Position numbers and translations under genes: made by a program. A stretch of 23,754 nucleotides of DNA from Streptomyces albus subsp. albus (GTDB lineage: Bacteria > Actinomycetota > Actinomycetes > Streptomycetales > Streptomycetaceae): assembly GCF_000719865.1 (NCBI RefSeq), contig NZ_JOID01000047.1:1-23754 (forward strand), read 5' to 3'. How positions within the stretch are numbered: the stretch's first letter is position 1; each line of letters opens with the position of its first letter. This document shows positions 1 through 9,721 of the stretch, in pieces. The notes beneath the pieces were generated by a model that saw only the letters and a program-made list of their open reading frames with translations, ran no database searches and was not told the DNA's origin.

Positions 1-44
1 CCCCCACCACGCCCCTCCCCGTCCCCCCATCGCCCGTACCGCGT

Positions 45-81
45 CACGAACGCCCCGCCGCCACGGCCGGGGCGTTTCGTG
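45..81. terminator. Terminator-like hairpin at left edge
   Basis: CACGAA-CGCCCCG (45-57) pairs with CGGGGCG-T-TTCGTG (68-81): 7 bp plus 6 bp, interrupted by one bulged T at 75, with a 10-nt loop. There is no U-tract, which is usual for Streptomyces terminators. It probably ends a gene lying left of the window; bases 1-44 are too short to assign. Confidence 0.55.
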
Positions 82-427
82 CCTCCCGCATCGCCTGCCG
101 TCTCCCCACCCGTCCTTGGGGCGTTCCGCACCCAGCGGCCCCACCACACGGGTCTCCTCCCCGCCCGGCTCAGCACCGGGCTGCTGACCGCCCCGCGCCG
201 GGGCGGTCCCCCGGGCCTCGCCGGGCCGAGCCCGGCCACGGCCGGATGCCGACCGCCGAACTCGCGCCGTTCCCGCCGTCATGGCGGCGGCCTCCCCTCA
301 CGGCCGGGCCCACGGCCGCGGACCTCAAGACGGCGCGGGCGCCGGCCATGGCCTTGCTCGCCGTTCCGCCCGGCGTGCTCCCGCCGCCGGCGGCGCCGCC
401 CGTGACGTGCGCCGGAGCACCGGCCAC

Positions 428-442
428 ATGACCCCACGTCAT
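428..442. promoter_or_regulatory. ATGAC-N5-GTCAT dyad upstream of narK
   Basis: Perfect 5-bp inverted repeat (428-432 and 438-442) around CCCAC, about 195 bp before the narK start. Its size and spacing are those of a dimeric regulator site, but it matches neither the FNR/CRP nor the Rex consensus. The ligand is unknown. Confidence 0.25.
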
Positions 443-475
443 AAGGGAAACCGGAGACCACAGGGCCCCCGCGAC

Positions 476-493
476 GGCCCCAATGGTCCCTAA
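476..493 (-). promoter_or_regulatory. Partial DosR/DevR-like site upstream of narK
   Basis: Read on the minus strand from 493, the sequence is TTAGGGACCATTGGGGCC. Its first half fits the mycobacterial DosR box TTSGGGACTWWAGTCCCSAA well (TT.GGGAC.AT); the second half is degenerate. GGGACCAT recurs upstream of the sensor kinase (9697-9704), and a better dyad lies before the GTPase gene (11597-11609). This is inference from recalled consensus only. Confidence 0.3.
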
Positions 494-635
494 CCGCTCA
501 CCGGGAGAGTGAAGATCCTGGAACACACGGGGATGACACCCGCGGCCGGAGGGCACCCATAGGGAACCCGCCGCGGCCCCGGTGCCTCTCAGCCCCTCTC
601 CATTCGGACTCTTTCGAGCGACAGCCGGGGACACG

Positions 636-1913
636 ATGACCACAGACAGCCACACGAGGGATGCGGACACCCCCATGGACCACACGTCACGAGCGGCCAC
701 CGCGGCGCCCCCGCCGTCCGGCACCGGAGCCTCGCCCGGGCCGCGCGGACTGATGCTGACCCTGGCCACCCTCGGATTCGCCCTCAACTTCTGGGCCTGG
801 GCGCTGCTCAGCCCGCTGGGGCCGCGCTTCCAGGAGATCCTCGACCTCTCCTCGTTCGAGCAGTCGCTGCTCGTCGCGGTACCCGTGATCGTCGGCTCCG
901 TCGGCCGCATCCCGGTGGGGGCCCTCACCGACCGCTACGGCGGCCGGGTCATGTTCCCCCTGGTCTCCGCCGCGACCATCGTCCCCGTGCTCTATCTCGG
1001 GCTGGCCGGGCACACCACCTTCGCCGGGCTGCTGATCGGCGGCTTCTTCCTCGGCATCGGCGGAACGGCCTTCGCCGTCGGCGTCCCCTTCGTCAACTCC
1101 TGGTTTCCGCCCGAGCGCCGGGGTCTCGCCGTCGGTGTCTTCGGCGCCGGCATGGGCGGCACCGCGATCAGCGCGCTGACCACGGTCAACCTGGTCAAGG
1201 AGTACGGGACCGCCGCGCCCTTCGTCATCACGGCCGTCGCCCTGGCCGTGTACGCGGTCGTGGCCTACCTCGTGCTGCGGGACGTCCCCGGCCGCACGGT
1301 GTCCTCCGGCTCACTGCTGAGCCGGCTGGCGGTCACCGCGCGGCTGGCCGCGACCTGGCAGGCGTCCGGTCTGTACGCCCTCGCCTTCGGCGGCTACGTG
1401 GCCTTCTCGGTCTATCTTCCGGTCTACCTCAGGACCGCCTACGGTCTGGAGCCCGCCGACGCCGCCAACCGGATGGCCGGTTTCGTGCTGCTGGCCGTGC
1501 TGATGCGCCCCCTGGGCGGCTGGTTCTCGGACCGCTTCGGTCCGGTGCGGGTGCTGGCCGTCGCGCTGGGCGTGGTGGCCGCGGGAGCAGTGGTCCAGTC
1601 GTTCACCCCGGATCTGATGCCGCTCGGCACCATCGCCTTCCTGGCGATGGCCGCGGCCCTGGGCGTCGGCAGCGGCGCCGTGTTCGCCCTGGTGGCCCTC
1701 ATCACCCCGCCCGAGCGGGTCGGGTCGGTCACCGGTGTGGTCGGCGCGGCCGGCGGCCTCGGCGGCTTCGTTCCGCCGCTCGTCATGGGCGCCGTCTACG
1801 GAGCCACGGGAAGTTATGCCATCGGTCTGGTGTTGCTCGCAGTGGTGTCCGCGGCCGCTCTGGCCTTCACCCTCACCAAGGTCCGCGCGGAGATCTCCGG
1901 CCACGGCGCCTGA
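636..1913 (+). CDS. narK: NarK-type nitrate/nitrite transporter (MFS)
   Basis: A 425-residue major facilitator protein, predicted to import nitrate and/or export nitrite across the cytoplasmic membrane. After a polar N-terminus (about 45 residues) come roughly twelve hydrophobic segments. The loop motif GALTDRYGGR follows TM2, and the glycine-rich segments FGAGMGGTAIS and VVGAAGGLGGF correspond to the two nitrate-signature helices of the NarK family. The frame is open from GTG 582, but the N-terminus of that version is unlike the family. ATG 636 is preferred, although its ribosome site (only CCGGGG upstream) is poor, and ATG 675 is also possible. It lies 69 bp upstream of the hemerythrin gene and about 760 bp before narG on the same strand, so it should supply substrate to that enzyme. 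Confidence is high for the family, moderate for the exact start. Confidence 0.9.
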   Translation: MTTDSHTRDADTPMDHTSRAATAAPPPSGTGASPGPRGLMLTLATLGFALNFWAWALLSPLGPRFQEILDLSSFEQSLLVAVPVIVGSVGRIPVGALTDRYGGRVMFPLVSAATIVPVLYLGLAGHTTFAGLLIGGFFLGIGGTAFAVGVPFVNSWFPPERRGLAVGVFGAGMGGTAISALTTVNLVKEYGTAAPFVITAVALAVYAVVAYLVLRDVPGRTVSSGSLLSRLAVTARLAATWQASGLYALAFGGYVAFSVYLPVYLRTAYGLEPADAANRMAGFVLLAVLMRPLGGWFSDRFGPVRVLAVALGVVAAGAVVQSFTPDLMPLGTIAFLAMAAALGVGSGAVFALVALITPPERVGSVTGVVGAAGGLGGFVPPLVMGAVYGATGSYAIGLVLLAVVSAAALAFTLTKVRAEISGHGA

Positions 1914-1982
1914 CCGCCCCGGCCCCGGGTCCACCACCCCGCCGCCCCCACGGCACACCGGCACACAGAAGGAGCCGACCCC

Positions 1983-2492
1983 ATGTGCGAGTACTGCGGC
2001 TGCCAGTCGCTGACCTCCATCGACGAGCTGACCCGCGAGCACGACCTCGTCGTCGCCATGATCTCCGAGGTGCGGGAGGCCCGCCGCGACGGCGACCTGC
2101 CCCGGATGGCCGCCACCGCCCGGCGCATCGCCGGCGTCCTCGGCCCGCACACCGAGGTCGAGGAGCACGGCCTCTTCCCCGCGCTCACCGCGGACTTCCC
2201 GGACCAGATCGCCGCGCTGGAGGACGAGCACCGCCGCATCGAGGCCGTCCTCGCCGAGGCCGGCGACCCGGACGGCGGAGACAGCGGTGCCGGTGCGGAC
2301 GCCACCGGGGCGGTCCCCGCCGACCCGTCCTGGCCGCAGCGCCTGGAGGAGGCCCTGGCCGTGCTGCGGGACCACATCCTCAAGGAACAGGACGGCGTCT
2401 TCCCCGCCGCCCTGGCCATGCTGGCGACCGAGGAGTGGGAGGCGGTCGAGGCGGTGCGGCAGCGGGTGGGCACCCGGCTCCCGGCCGCCTGA
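1983..2492 (+). CDS. Hemerythrin HHE-domain protein
   Basis: A 169-residue soluble protein with the hemerythrin-type di-iron ligand set: H20, H56 with E60 (HxxxE), H83, and H131 with E135 (a second HxxxE) on predicted helices. Known family members bind O2 or NO, store or protect iron, or help repair damaged Fe-S clusters. An acidic Gly/Ala/Asp linker (about 93-116) separates the third and fourth helices. The N-terminus MCEYCGC carries three cysteines in a CxxCxC arrangement outside the di-iron core. The start at ATG 1983 is supported by AAGGAG (1969-1974) with 8-nt spacing. The position between narK and narGHJI suggests oxygen or NO sensing or scavenging linked to nitrate respiration. It could instead resemble a YtfE/ScdA-like repair protein; family assignment is firm, function is inferred. 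Confidence 0.88.
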   Translation: MCEYCGCQSLTSIDELTREHDLVVAMISEVREARRDGDLPRMAATARRIAGVLGPHTEVEEHGLFPALTADFPDQIAALEDEHRRIEAVLAEAGDPDGGDSGAGADATGAVPADPSWPQRLEEALAVLRDHILKEQDGVFPAALAMLATEEWEAVEAVRQRVGTRLPAA

Positions 2493-2676
2493 CCGGACAC
2501 CCCCGGGCACTGGCCCGTTCCCCTCTGTGTTCACCAGCGCTGACCTGGCCGGGGGTTGGTGAACACGCGGCGGGGGATCTTGCGTTGCGGCGCGATGTGT
2601 CGTTGGGTGGCGGCGGAGCTCGCAGTTCCGAACCGCCGTACGACACACGGGTTCACGTGCCCGGGAAAAGGACGCC
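2493..2676. promoter_or_regulatory. Hemerythrin-narG intergenic region with GTGAAC half-sites
   Basis: GTGTTCACCA (2527-2536) and TGGTGAACAC (2557-2566) form a perfect 10-bp inverted repeat with a 20-nt spacer. A third GTTCAC is at 2651-2656, inside an ACACGGGTTCACGTG stretch just before the narG ribosome site. This could be a hairpin terminator/attenuator after the hemerythrin gene or, more likely given 30-bp centre spacing (about three helical turns), paired operator half-sites for narGHJI. GTGAAC is the half-site core of the Streptomyces Rex operator (TGTGAAC-N3-TTCACA), but the full Rex palindrome is not formed. I see no clear -10/-35 pair. Confidence 0.45.
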
Positions 2677-5600
2677 ATGGTGAGGATGGGGAGCAAGGGA
2701 CGGAACCGGGAAGGCGCGGCACCGGGCCTGGACGGTGAACTGGCCGACGCCCTGGTCGGCACCCGCAGATTCTTCACCCGGGCCGAGGTCTCCGGCGACA
2801 AGCGCACGCTCCACCGGATCGGCGGCCGGCAGGCGGACGACTTCTACCGCGACCGCTGGAGCCACGACAAGGTGGTCCGCTCGACCCACGGGGTCAACTG
2901 CACCGGCTCCTGCTCCTGGAAGGTGTACGTCAAGGACGGCATCATCACCTGGGAGTCGCAGCAGACCGACTACCCCTCGGTGGGCCCCGACTCCCCGGAG
3001 TACGAGCCCCGCGGCTGCCCGCGCGGCGCCGCCTTCTCCTGGTACACGTACTCGCCCACCCGGGTGCGCTACCCGTACATCCGCGGTCTCCTGCTGGAGA
3101 TGTACCGGGAGGCCAAACAGCGCCTCGGCGACCCCGTGCTCGCCTGGGCCGAGATCACCTCCGACCCCGAGCGCGCCCGCCGCTACAAGTCCGCCCGCGG
3201 CAAGGGCGGCCTGGTCCGGGCGAGCTGGGGCGAGGCGGCCGAGCTGATCGCCGCCGCCCATGTGCACACCATCAAGGAGTACGGGCCGGACCGGCTCGCC
3301 GGCTTCTCGCCGATCCCCGCGATGTCGATGGTCTCCCACGCGGCCGGCGCCCGCTTCTACTCCCTCGTCGGCGGCGTCATGCTGTCCTTCTACGACTGGT
3401 ACGCCGACCTGCCCGTCGCCTCCCCGCAGGTCTTCGGCGACCAGACCGACGTCCCCGAGTCGGGTGACTGGTGGGATGCCGGCTACCTCGTCATGTGGGG
3501 CTCCAACCTCCCGGTCACCCGCACCCCCGACGCGCACTGGATGGCGGAGGCGCGCTACCGCGGCCAGAAGGTCGTCGCCGTCGCCCCCGACTACGCCGAC
3601 AACGTCAAGTTCGCCGACGAGTGGGTGCCCGCCCGCCCCGGTACCGACGGCGCGCTGGCCATGGCCATGGGCCACGTCGTCCTCAAGGAGTTCTTCACCG
3701 ACCGCGCCACCCCCTACTTCACCGACTACGTCAAGCGCTACACCGACCTGCCCTACCTGGTCACCCTGGAGGAGACCGGAGAAGGCACAGGCGGAGAGGG
3801 TGCCGGGGGTCCGGCCTACAAGCCCGGCAAGTTCCTCACCGCGGCCGATCTGGACGGTGAGGAGGCCGCGGCCGAGAACGCCGACTTCAAGACCGTCCTC
3901 CTCGACGCCGCCACCGGCCGCCCGGTGGTGCCCGGCGGCTCCCTGGGCCACCGCTTCGGCGAGTCGGGTGCCGGCCACTGGAACCTCGACCTCGGCGACA
4001 CCGACCCGCTGCTGAGCGCCGACGGCGGCGGCGAGCCGCCGGTGGAGGTCGACCTGGTCCGCTTCGACACCCCCGACGGCTCCGCGGGGCGGCTGCGCCG
4101 CGGCGTCCCCGTCCGCCGCGTCGCGGGCCGCCTGGTCACGACCGTCTACGACCTGCTGCTGGCCCAGTACGGCGTGCGCCGCGAAGGCCTGCCCGGCGAG
4201 TGGCCCAGCGGCTACGAGGACACCGAGCAGCCCTACACCCCCGCCTGGCAGGAGAAGATCACCGGAGTGCCGGGGGAGCAGGCGGCCCGCATCGCCCGGG
4301 AGTTCGCGGCCAACGCCGAGGAGTCCCGCGGCCGTTCGATGATCGTCATGGGCGCGGGCACCAACCACTGGTTCCACTCCGACACCATCTACCGCGCCTT
4401 CCTCACCCTGACCACCCTCACCGGCTGCCAGGGCGTCAACGGCGGCGGCTGGGCGCACTACGTCGGCCAGGAGAAGGTCCGGCCCGTCACCGGCTACTCC
4501 GCCCTGGCCACGGCCTCCGACTGGAACCGGCCCGCCCGGCAGATGATCCAGACCGCGTACTGGTACCTCCACTCCGACCAGTTCCGCTACGACCCCTTCG
4601 GCGCCGACGCCCTCTCCGCCACCACGGCCGGCGGCAGCTTCACCGGCAAGTCCACGGCCGACGTCATCGCGCAATCCGCCCGGATGGGCTGGATGCCGTC
4701 CTACCCCACCTTCAACCGCAACCCGATCACCCTCGCCGAGGAGGCGGCCGCCGCCGGCCGCGAACCCGGCGAGCACATCGTCGGCGAACTGAAGTCCGGC
4801 AACCTCCGCTTCGCCGGCGAGGACCCGGACGCGCCCGAGAACTTCCCGCGCGTCCTCACCATCTGGCGGGCCAACCTCCTCGGCTCCTCCGCCAAGGGCA
4901 ACGAGTACTTCCTCAAGCACCTCCTCGGCGCCGACTCCTCCGTCCGCGCCACCGAGGCCCCGCCCGGCGCCCGCCCCCGCGACGTCACCTGGCGCGAGGA
5001 GGCCCCCACCGGCAAGCTCGACCTGCTGCTGACCCTCGACTTCCGGATGACCAGCACCACCCTCTACTCCGACGTGGTGCTGCCCGCCGCCACCTGGTAC
5101 GAGAAGCACGACCTCAACACCACGGACATGCACCCGTTCGTGAACTCCTTCAACCCCGCGATCCCGCCGCCGTGGCAGACCCGGACGGACTGGGACGCGT
5201 TCAACACCATCGCCAAGACCTTCAGCACCCTCGCGGCCGGACACCTCGGCACCGTCAAGGACGTGGTCGCGGCGCCCCTGCTGCACGACACCCCCGACGA
5301 GATGGCCAACCCGCACGGCCGGGTGCGCGACTGGAAGGCGGGGGAGTGCGAGCCCGTCCCCGGCCGCACCATGCCCAAGCTCATCACCGTCGAACGCGAC
5401 TACACGGCCGTCGCCGACAAGATGACCGCCCTCGGCCCCCTCCTGGACACCCTCGGCGCCACCACCAAGGGCGTCACCTTCCACTACGAACGGGAACTGG
5501 AGTACCTCCGGCACAAGAACGGCACCGTCCGCGGCGGCCCCGCCGACGGCCGCCCGACCATCGCCCGCGACGTCCAGGCGTGCGAGGCGATCCTCGCCCT

Positions 5601-6428
5601 CTCCGGCACCACCAACGGCCATCTGGCCACCCAGGGCTTCCGCCAGGTCGAGACCCGCACCGGCACCCGGCTCGCCGACCTGGCCGCCGAGAACGAGGGC
5701 AAGCAGGTCAGCTTCGCCGACACCCAGGCCGCGCCCGTGCCCGTCATCACCTCCCCCGAGTGGTCCGGCTCCGAGTCCGGCGGCCGCCGCTACTCGCCGT
5801 TCACCATCAACGTCGAACGGCTGAAGCCCTGGCACACCCTCACCGGCCGCCAGCACTTCTTCCTCGACCACGACTGGATGGCCGAACTCGGCGAGTGGAT
5901 GCCCGTCTACCGGCCCCCGCTCAACATGCACGCCCTGTTCGACGAGCCCCGGCTCGGCGAGCAGAGCGAGGCCGGGCTGACCCTGCGCTACCTCACCCCG
6001 CACAACAAGTGGTCGATCCACTCCGAGTACCAGGACAACCTCTTCATGCTCTCCCTCTCCCGGGGCGGGCAGACCATCTGGATGGCCCAGGAGGACGCCG
6101 CCAAGCTCGGCATCCACGACAACGACTGGATCGAGGCGGTCAACCGCAACGGCGTCGTCACCGCCCGCGCCGTCGTCTCCCACCGCATGCCGGAGGGCAC
6201 CGTCTACATGCACCACGCGCAGGACCGGCTCATCGACGTCCCCCGCACCGAGACCACCGGGCGGCGCGGCGGCATCCACAACTCCCTCACCCGGCTCCTG
6301 GTCAAACCCACCCATCTCATCGGCGGCTACGCCCAGTTGAGCTATGCGTTCAACTATCTGGGCCCCACCGGCAACCAGCGCGACGAGGTCACCGTCATCC
6401 GCCGCCGCGGCCAGGAGGTGCAGTACTG

Positions 6429-6429
<1 letters not shown>
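2677..6429 (+). CDS. narG: Respiratory nitrate reductase, alpha subunit
   Basis: A 1250-residue molybdopterin oxidoreductase, near the usual NarG length. It reduces nitrate to nitrite at a Mo-bis(MGD) centre on the cytoplasmic face of the membrane. The N-terminal FS0 cluster motif is visible as H71-x3-C75-x3-C79-x33-C113 (THGVNCTGSC, then RGCPRG), with the His ligand characteristic of NarG. The block YDWYADLP followed by GDQTDVPES corresponds to the conserved region carrying the Mo-ligating Asp. The C-terminal MGD-binding domain includes LTPHNKWSIHS and LSYAFNYLGPTGNQRDE. There is no cleavable Tat signal, as expected for a cytoplasm-facing enzyme. ATG 2677 follows GGAAAAGGA. The stop TGA overlaps the narH ATG by one base, indicating translational coupling. 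Confident assignment. Confidence 0.97.
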
Positions 6430-8200
<1,771 letters not shown>

Positions 8201-8204
<4 letters not shown>

Positions 8205-8842
8205 GCGGCTCCGTCGCCCCCTGGATCCCCGTCGCCTGGCAGGTGCACTCGCTGCTGCTGGCCTACCCGGAGGAGGACTTCCCCGCGCACACCCGGCTCG
8301 CCCGGCAGGCCGCCGGGGCCCTGCCGGAAGCGGCCGGCGCACCGCTCCTCCGCTTCCTCGACCACGCCGGCAGCAGGCCGCTCACCGCGCTGGCCGCCGA
8401 CTACGTGGCCCTCTTCGACCACCGCAAGCGCTGCTGCCCGTTCCTCACCTACTACGCCCACGGCGACACCCGGAAGCGCGGCGTCGCCCTCCTCCGGCTG
8501 AAACAGACCTACGCCCGGGCCGGACTGCGGCTCACCGACGACGAACTCCCCGACCACCTCGCCGTCGTCCTGGAGTTCGCCGCCCAGCACCCGGAGGCCG
8601 GCCGCAAGCTGCTCCTCGACCACCGCGCCGGGCTGGAACTGCTGCGCCTCGCCCTGCGCGACGCGGAGGCGCCCTGGGCGTACGTCCTGGACTCCGTCTC
8701 GGCCACCCTGCCCCCGCTGCGCGGGGACGAGCGGGAGGCCGTCGCCCGGCTCGCCGCCGAGGGCCCGCCCGAGGAAGAGGTCGGCCTGGCCCCCTTCACA
8801 CCCCCGCAGTTCATGCCCGATCCCGTCGGAGGCCGCCGATGA
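8201..8842 (+). CDS. narJ: Nitrate reductase assembly chaperone (delta subunit)
   Basis: A 213-residue TorD/NarJ-family chaperone that binds apo-NarGH and promotes molybdenum cofactor and Fe-S insertion before membrane anchoring. It is not part of the mature enzyme. The helical N-terminal segment (WQVHSLLLAYPEEDF) and the central DHRKRCCPFLTYYAHGDTRKRG block match the NarJ signature (usually HxxxxxxLTYYxxGDTRxRG). GTG at 8201 overlaps the narH stop in a GTGA arrangement and is preceded by AAGGAGG. Its own TGA overlaps the narI ATG (ATGA at 8839-8842). The cysteine pair within the HRKRCCPF block is a mild peculiarity. Context and sequence agree. Confidence 0.95.
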
Positions 8843-9639
8843 CTCCCCCCGCCGCGACACCGGTGTCCCTGCCCGCCCTGGCCGCCGGAACGGCCGAGAC
8901 CGCCGGGGGCCAGGCCGGCGCCCTGGACATCGTCCTGTGGGTGGTGCTGCCGTACATCGCCCTCACGATGTTCATCGCCGGTCACGTCTGGCGCTACCGC
9001 TACGACAAGTTCGGCTGGACCACCCGCTCCTCCCAGCTCCACGAGAGCCGGCTGCTGCGGATCGGCAGCCCCCTCTTCCACTTCGGCATCCTGGTGGTGC
9101 TCCTCGGCCACATCGGCGGGCTGGTGATCCCCAAGAGCTGGACCGAGGCCGCCGGGATCAGCGAGCACACCTACCACGTCACGGCCGTCGTCCTGGGCAC
9201 CATCGCGGGCATCAGCACCCTCGCCGGCATCGCCATCCTCGTCTACCGGCGGCGCACCGTCGGCCCGGTCTTCATGGCCACCACGCGCAACGACAAGTTC
9301 ATGTACCTGCTGCTGGTGCTCGCCATCGTCCTGGGGCTCGTCGCCACCGTGGCCGCGAACGTCGTCGGCGGCGGCTACGACTACCGCACCACCATCTCGC
9401 CCTGGTTCCGCGGCGTCTTCTTCTTCCAGCCCGACGCCGCCCTGATGGCCGGAGCGCCCGTGCTCTTCCAGCTGCACGCCCTCAGCGCGCTGGCCCTCTT
9501 CGCCGCCTGGCCCTTCACCCGGCTCGTGCACATGCTCACCGCGCCGCTCGGTTACCTCACCCGCCCGTACATCGTCTACCGCAGCCGGGACGTCCAGCTG
9601 GGGTCCCGCGGCCCCCGGCGGGGGTGGGAGCGTGTCTGA
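8839..9639 (+). CDS. narI: Respiratory nitrate reductase, gamma (cytochrome b) subunit
   Basis: A 266-residue integral membrane subunit that oxidises quinol and anchors NarGH. Five hydrophobic segments start at about residues 31, 78, 111, 153 and 208. Four histidines fit the E. coli NarI di-haem ligands by spacing: H81/H91 (10 apart, as H56/H66) and H213/H231 (18 apart, as H187/H205). Compared with a typical NarI (about 225-240) it has an extra Ala-rich N-terminus of roughly 28 residues and a basic C-terminal tail. The start overlaps the narJ stop (ATGA). It is the last gene of the operon; an 82-bp gap with promoter-like words separates it from the sensor kinase. Confidence 0.95.
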   Translation: MTPPAATPVSLPALAAGTAETAGGQAGALDIVLWVVLPYIALTMFIAGHVWRYRYDKFGWTTRSSQLHESRLLRIGSPLFHFGILVVLLGHIGGLVIPKSWTEAAGISEHTYHVTAVVLGTIAGISTLAGIAILVYRRRTVGPVFMATTRNDKFMYLLLVLAIVLGLVATVAANVVGGGYDYRTTISPWFRGVFFFQPDAALMAGAPVLFQLHALSALALFAAWPFTRLVHMLTAPLGYLTRPYIVYRSRDVQLGSRGPRRGWERV

Positions 9640-9714
9640 CACCCCCGTGGTCCGGATACCGTGGGGCATATGACCCCGCCGGGCGTTCGGCCCGCCGGGA
9701 CCATGTGGAGGTGA
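9636..9714 (+). promoter_or_regulatory. Candidate promoter and leader of the sensor kinase gene
   Basis: CTGACA (9636-9641, overlapping the narI stop) and TACCGT (9657-9662) form a possible -35/-10 pair with a short 15-nt spacer. An ATG at 9670, about where transcripts would start, opens a 14-codon frame ending at 9714, eight bases before the kinase GTG. It also spans GGGACCAT (9697-9704), a DosR-like half-site. The leader peptide is speculative; the ribosome site GGAGGTGA (9707-9714) overlaps its stop codon. Confidence 0.3.
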
Positions 9715-9721
9715 GCACAGG

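Larger units (their letters stand above)
82..635. other. Region without convincing gene, upstream of narK
   Basis: Several short frames are open here, but none combines a Shine-Dalgarno-preceded start, consistent codon bias and a recognisable protein. The best minus-strand frame (start at 442, end 170) encodes a Gly/Ala/Arg-rich stretch with no ribosome site. The right part is the presumed narK promoter region. It holds an ATGAC-N5-GTCAT dyad (428-442) and a DosR-like half-site (about 476-493). I could not place a confident -35/-10 pair; ATGACA at 533-538 is the only -35-like word I noted. Confidence 0.5.

Noticed and set aside
170..442. Minus-strand Gly/Ala/Arg-rich frame left of narK
   Set aside because: No ribosome site, no recognisable protein and composition as expected of random GC-rich DNA; the frame also runs on antisense into narK.
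428..442. FNR- or CRP-type site upstream of narK
   Set aside because: The half-sites ATGAC/GTCAT and 5-bp spacing do not match TTGAT-N4-ATCAA or TGTGA-N6-TCACA; kept only as an unassigned dyad.
436..461. GAAAC near the narK promoter as part of a GlnR box
   Set aside because: The 11-bp periodicity needed for GTnAC-N6-GAAAC is not met; the positions 11 bp either side do not fit.
2527..2580. Full Rex operator before narG
   Set aside because: Only the GTGAAC half is present; the partner half TTCACA at 3-bp spacing is missing, so only a half-site resemblance is claimed.
2653..6315. Very long open frame antisense to narG, and similar frames opposite narH, GH31 and acetoacetyl-CoA synthetase
   Set aside because: These are codon-bias shadows in GC-rich DNA: low-complexity Gly/Val/Arg proteins opposite genes with unmistakable motifs.
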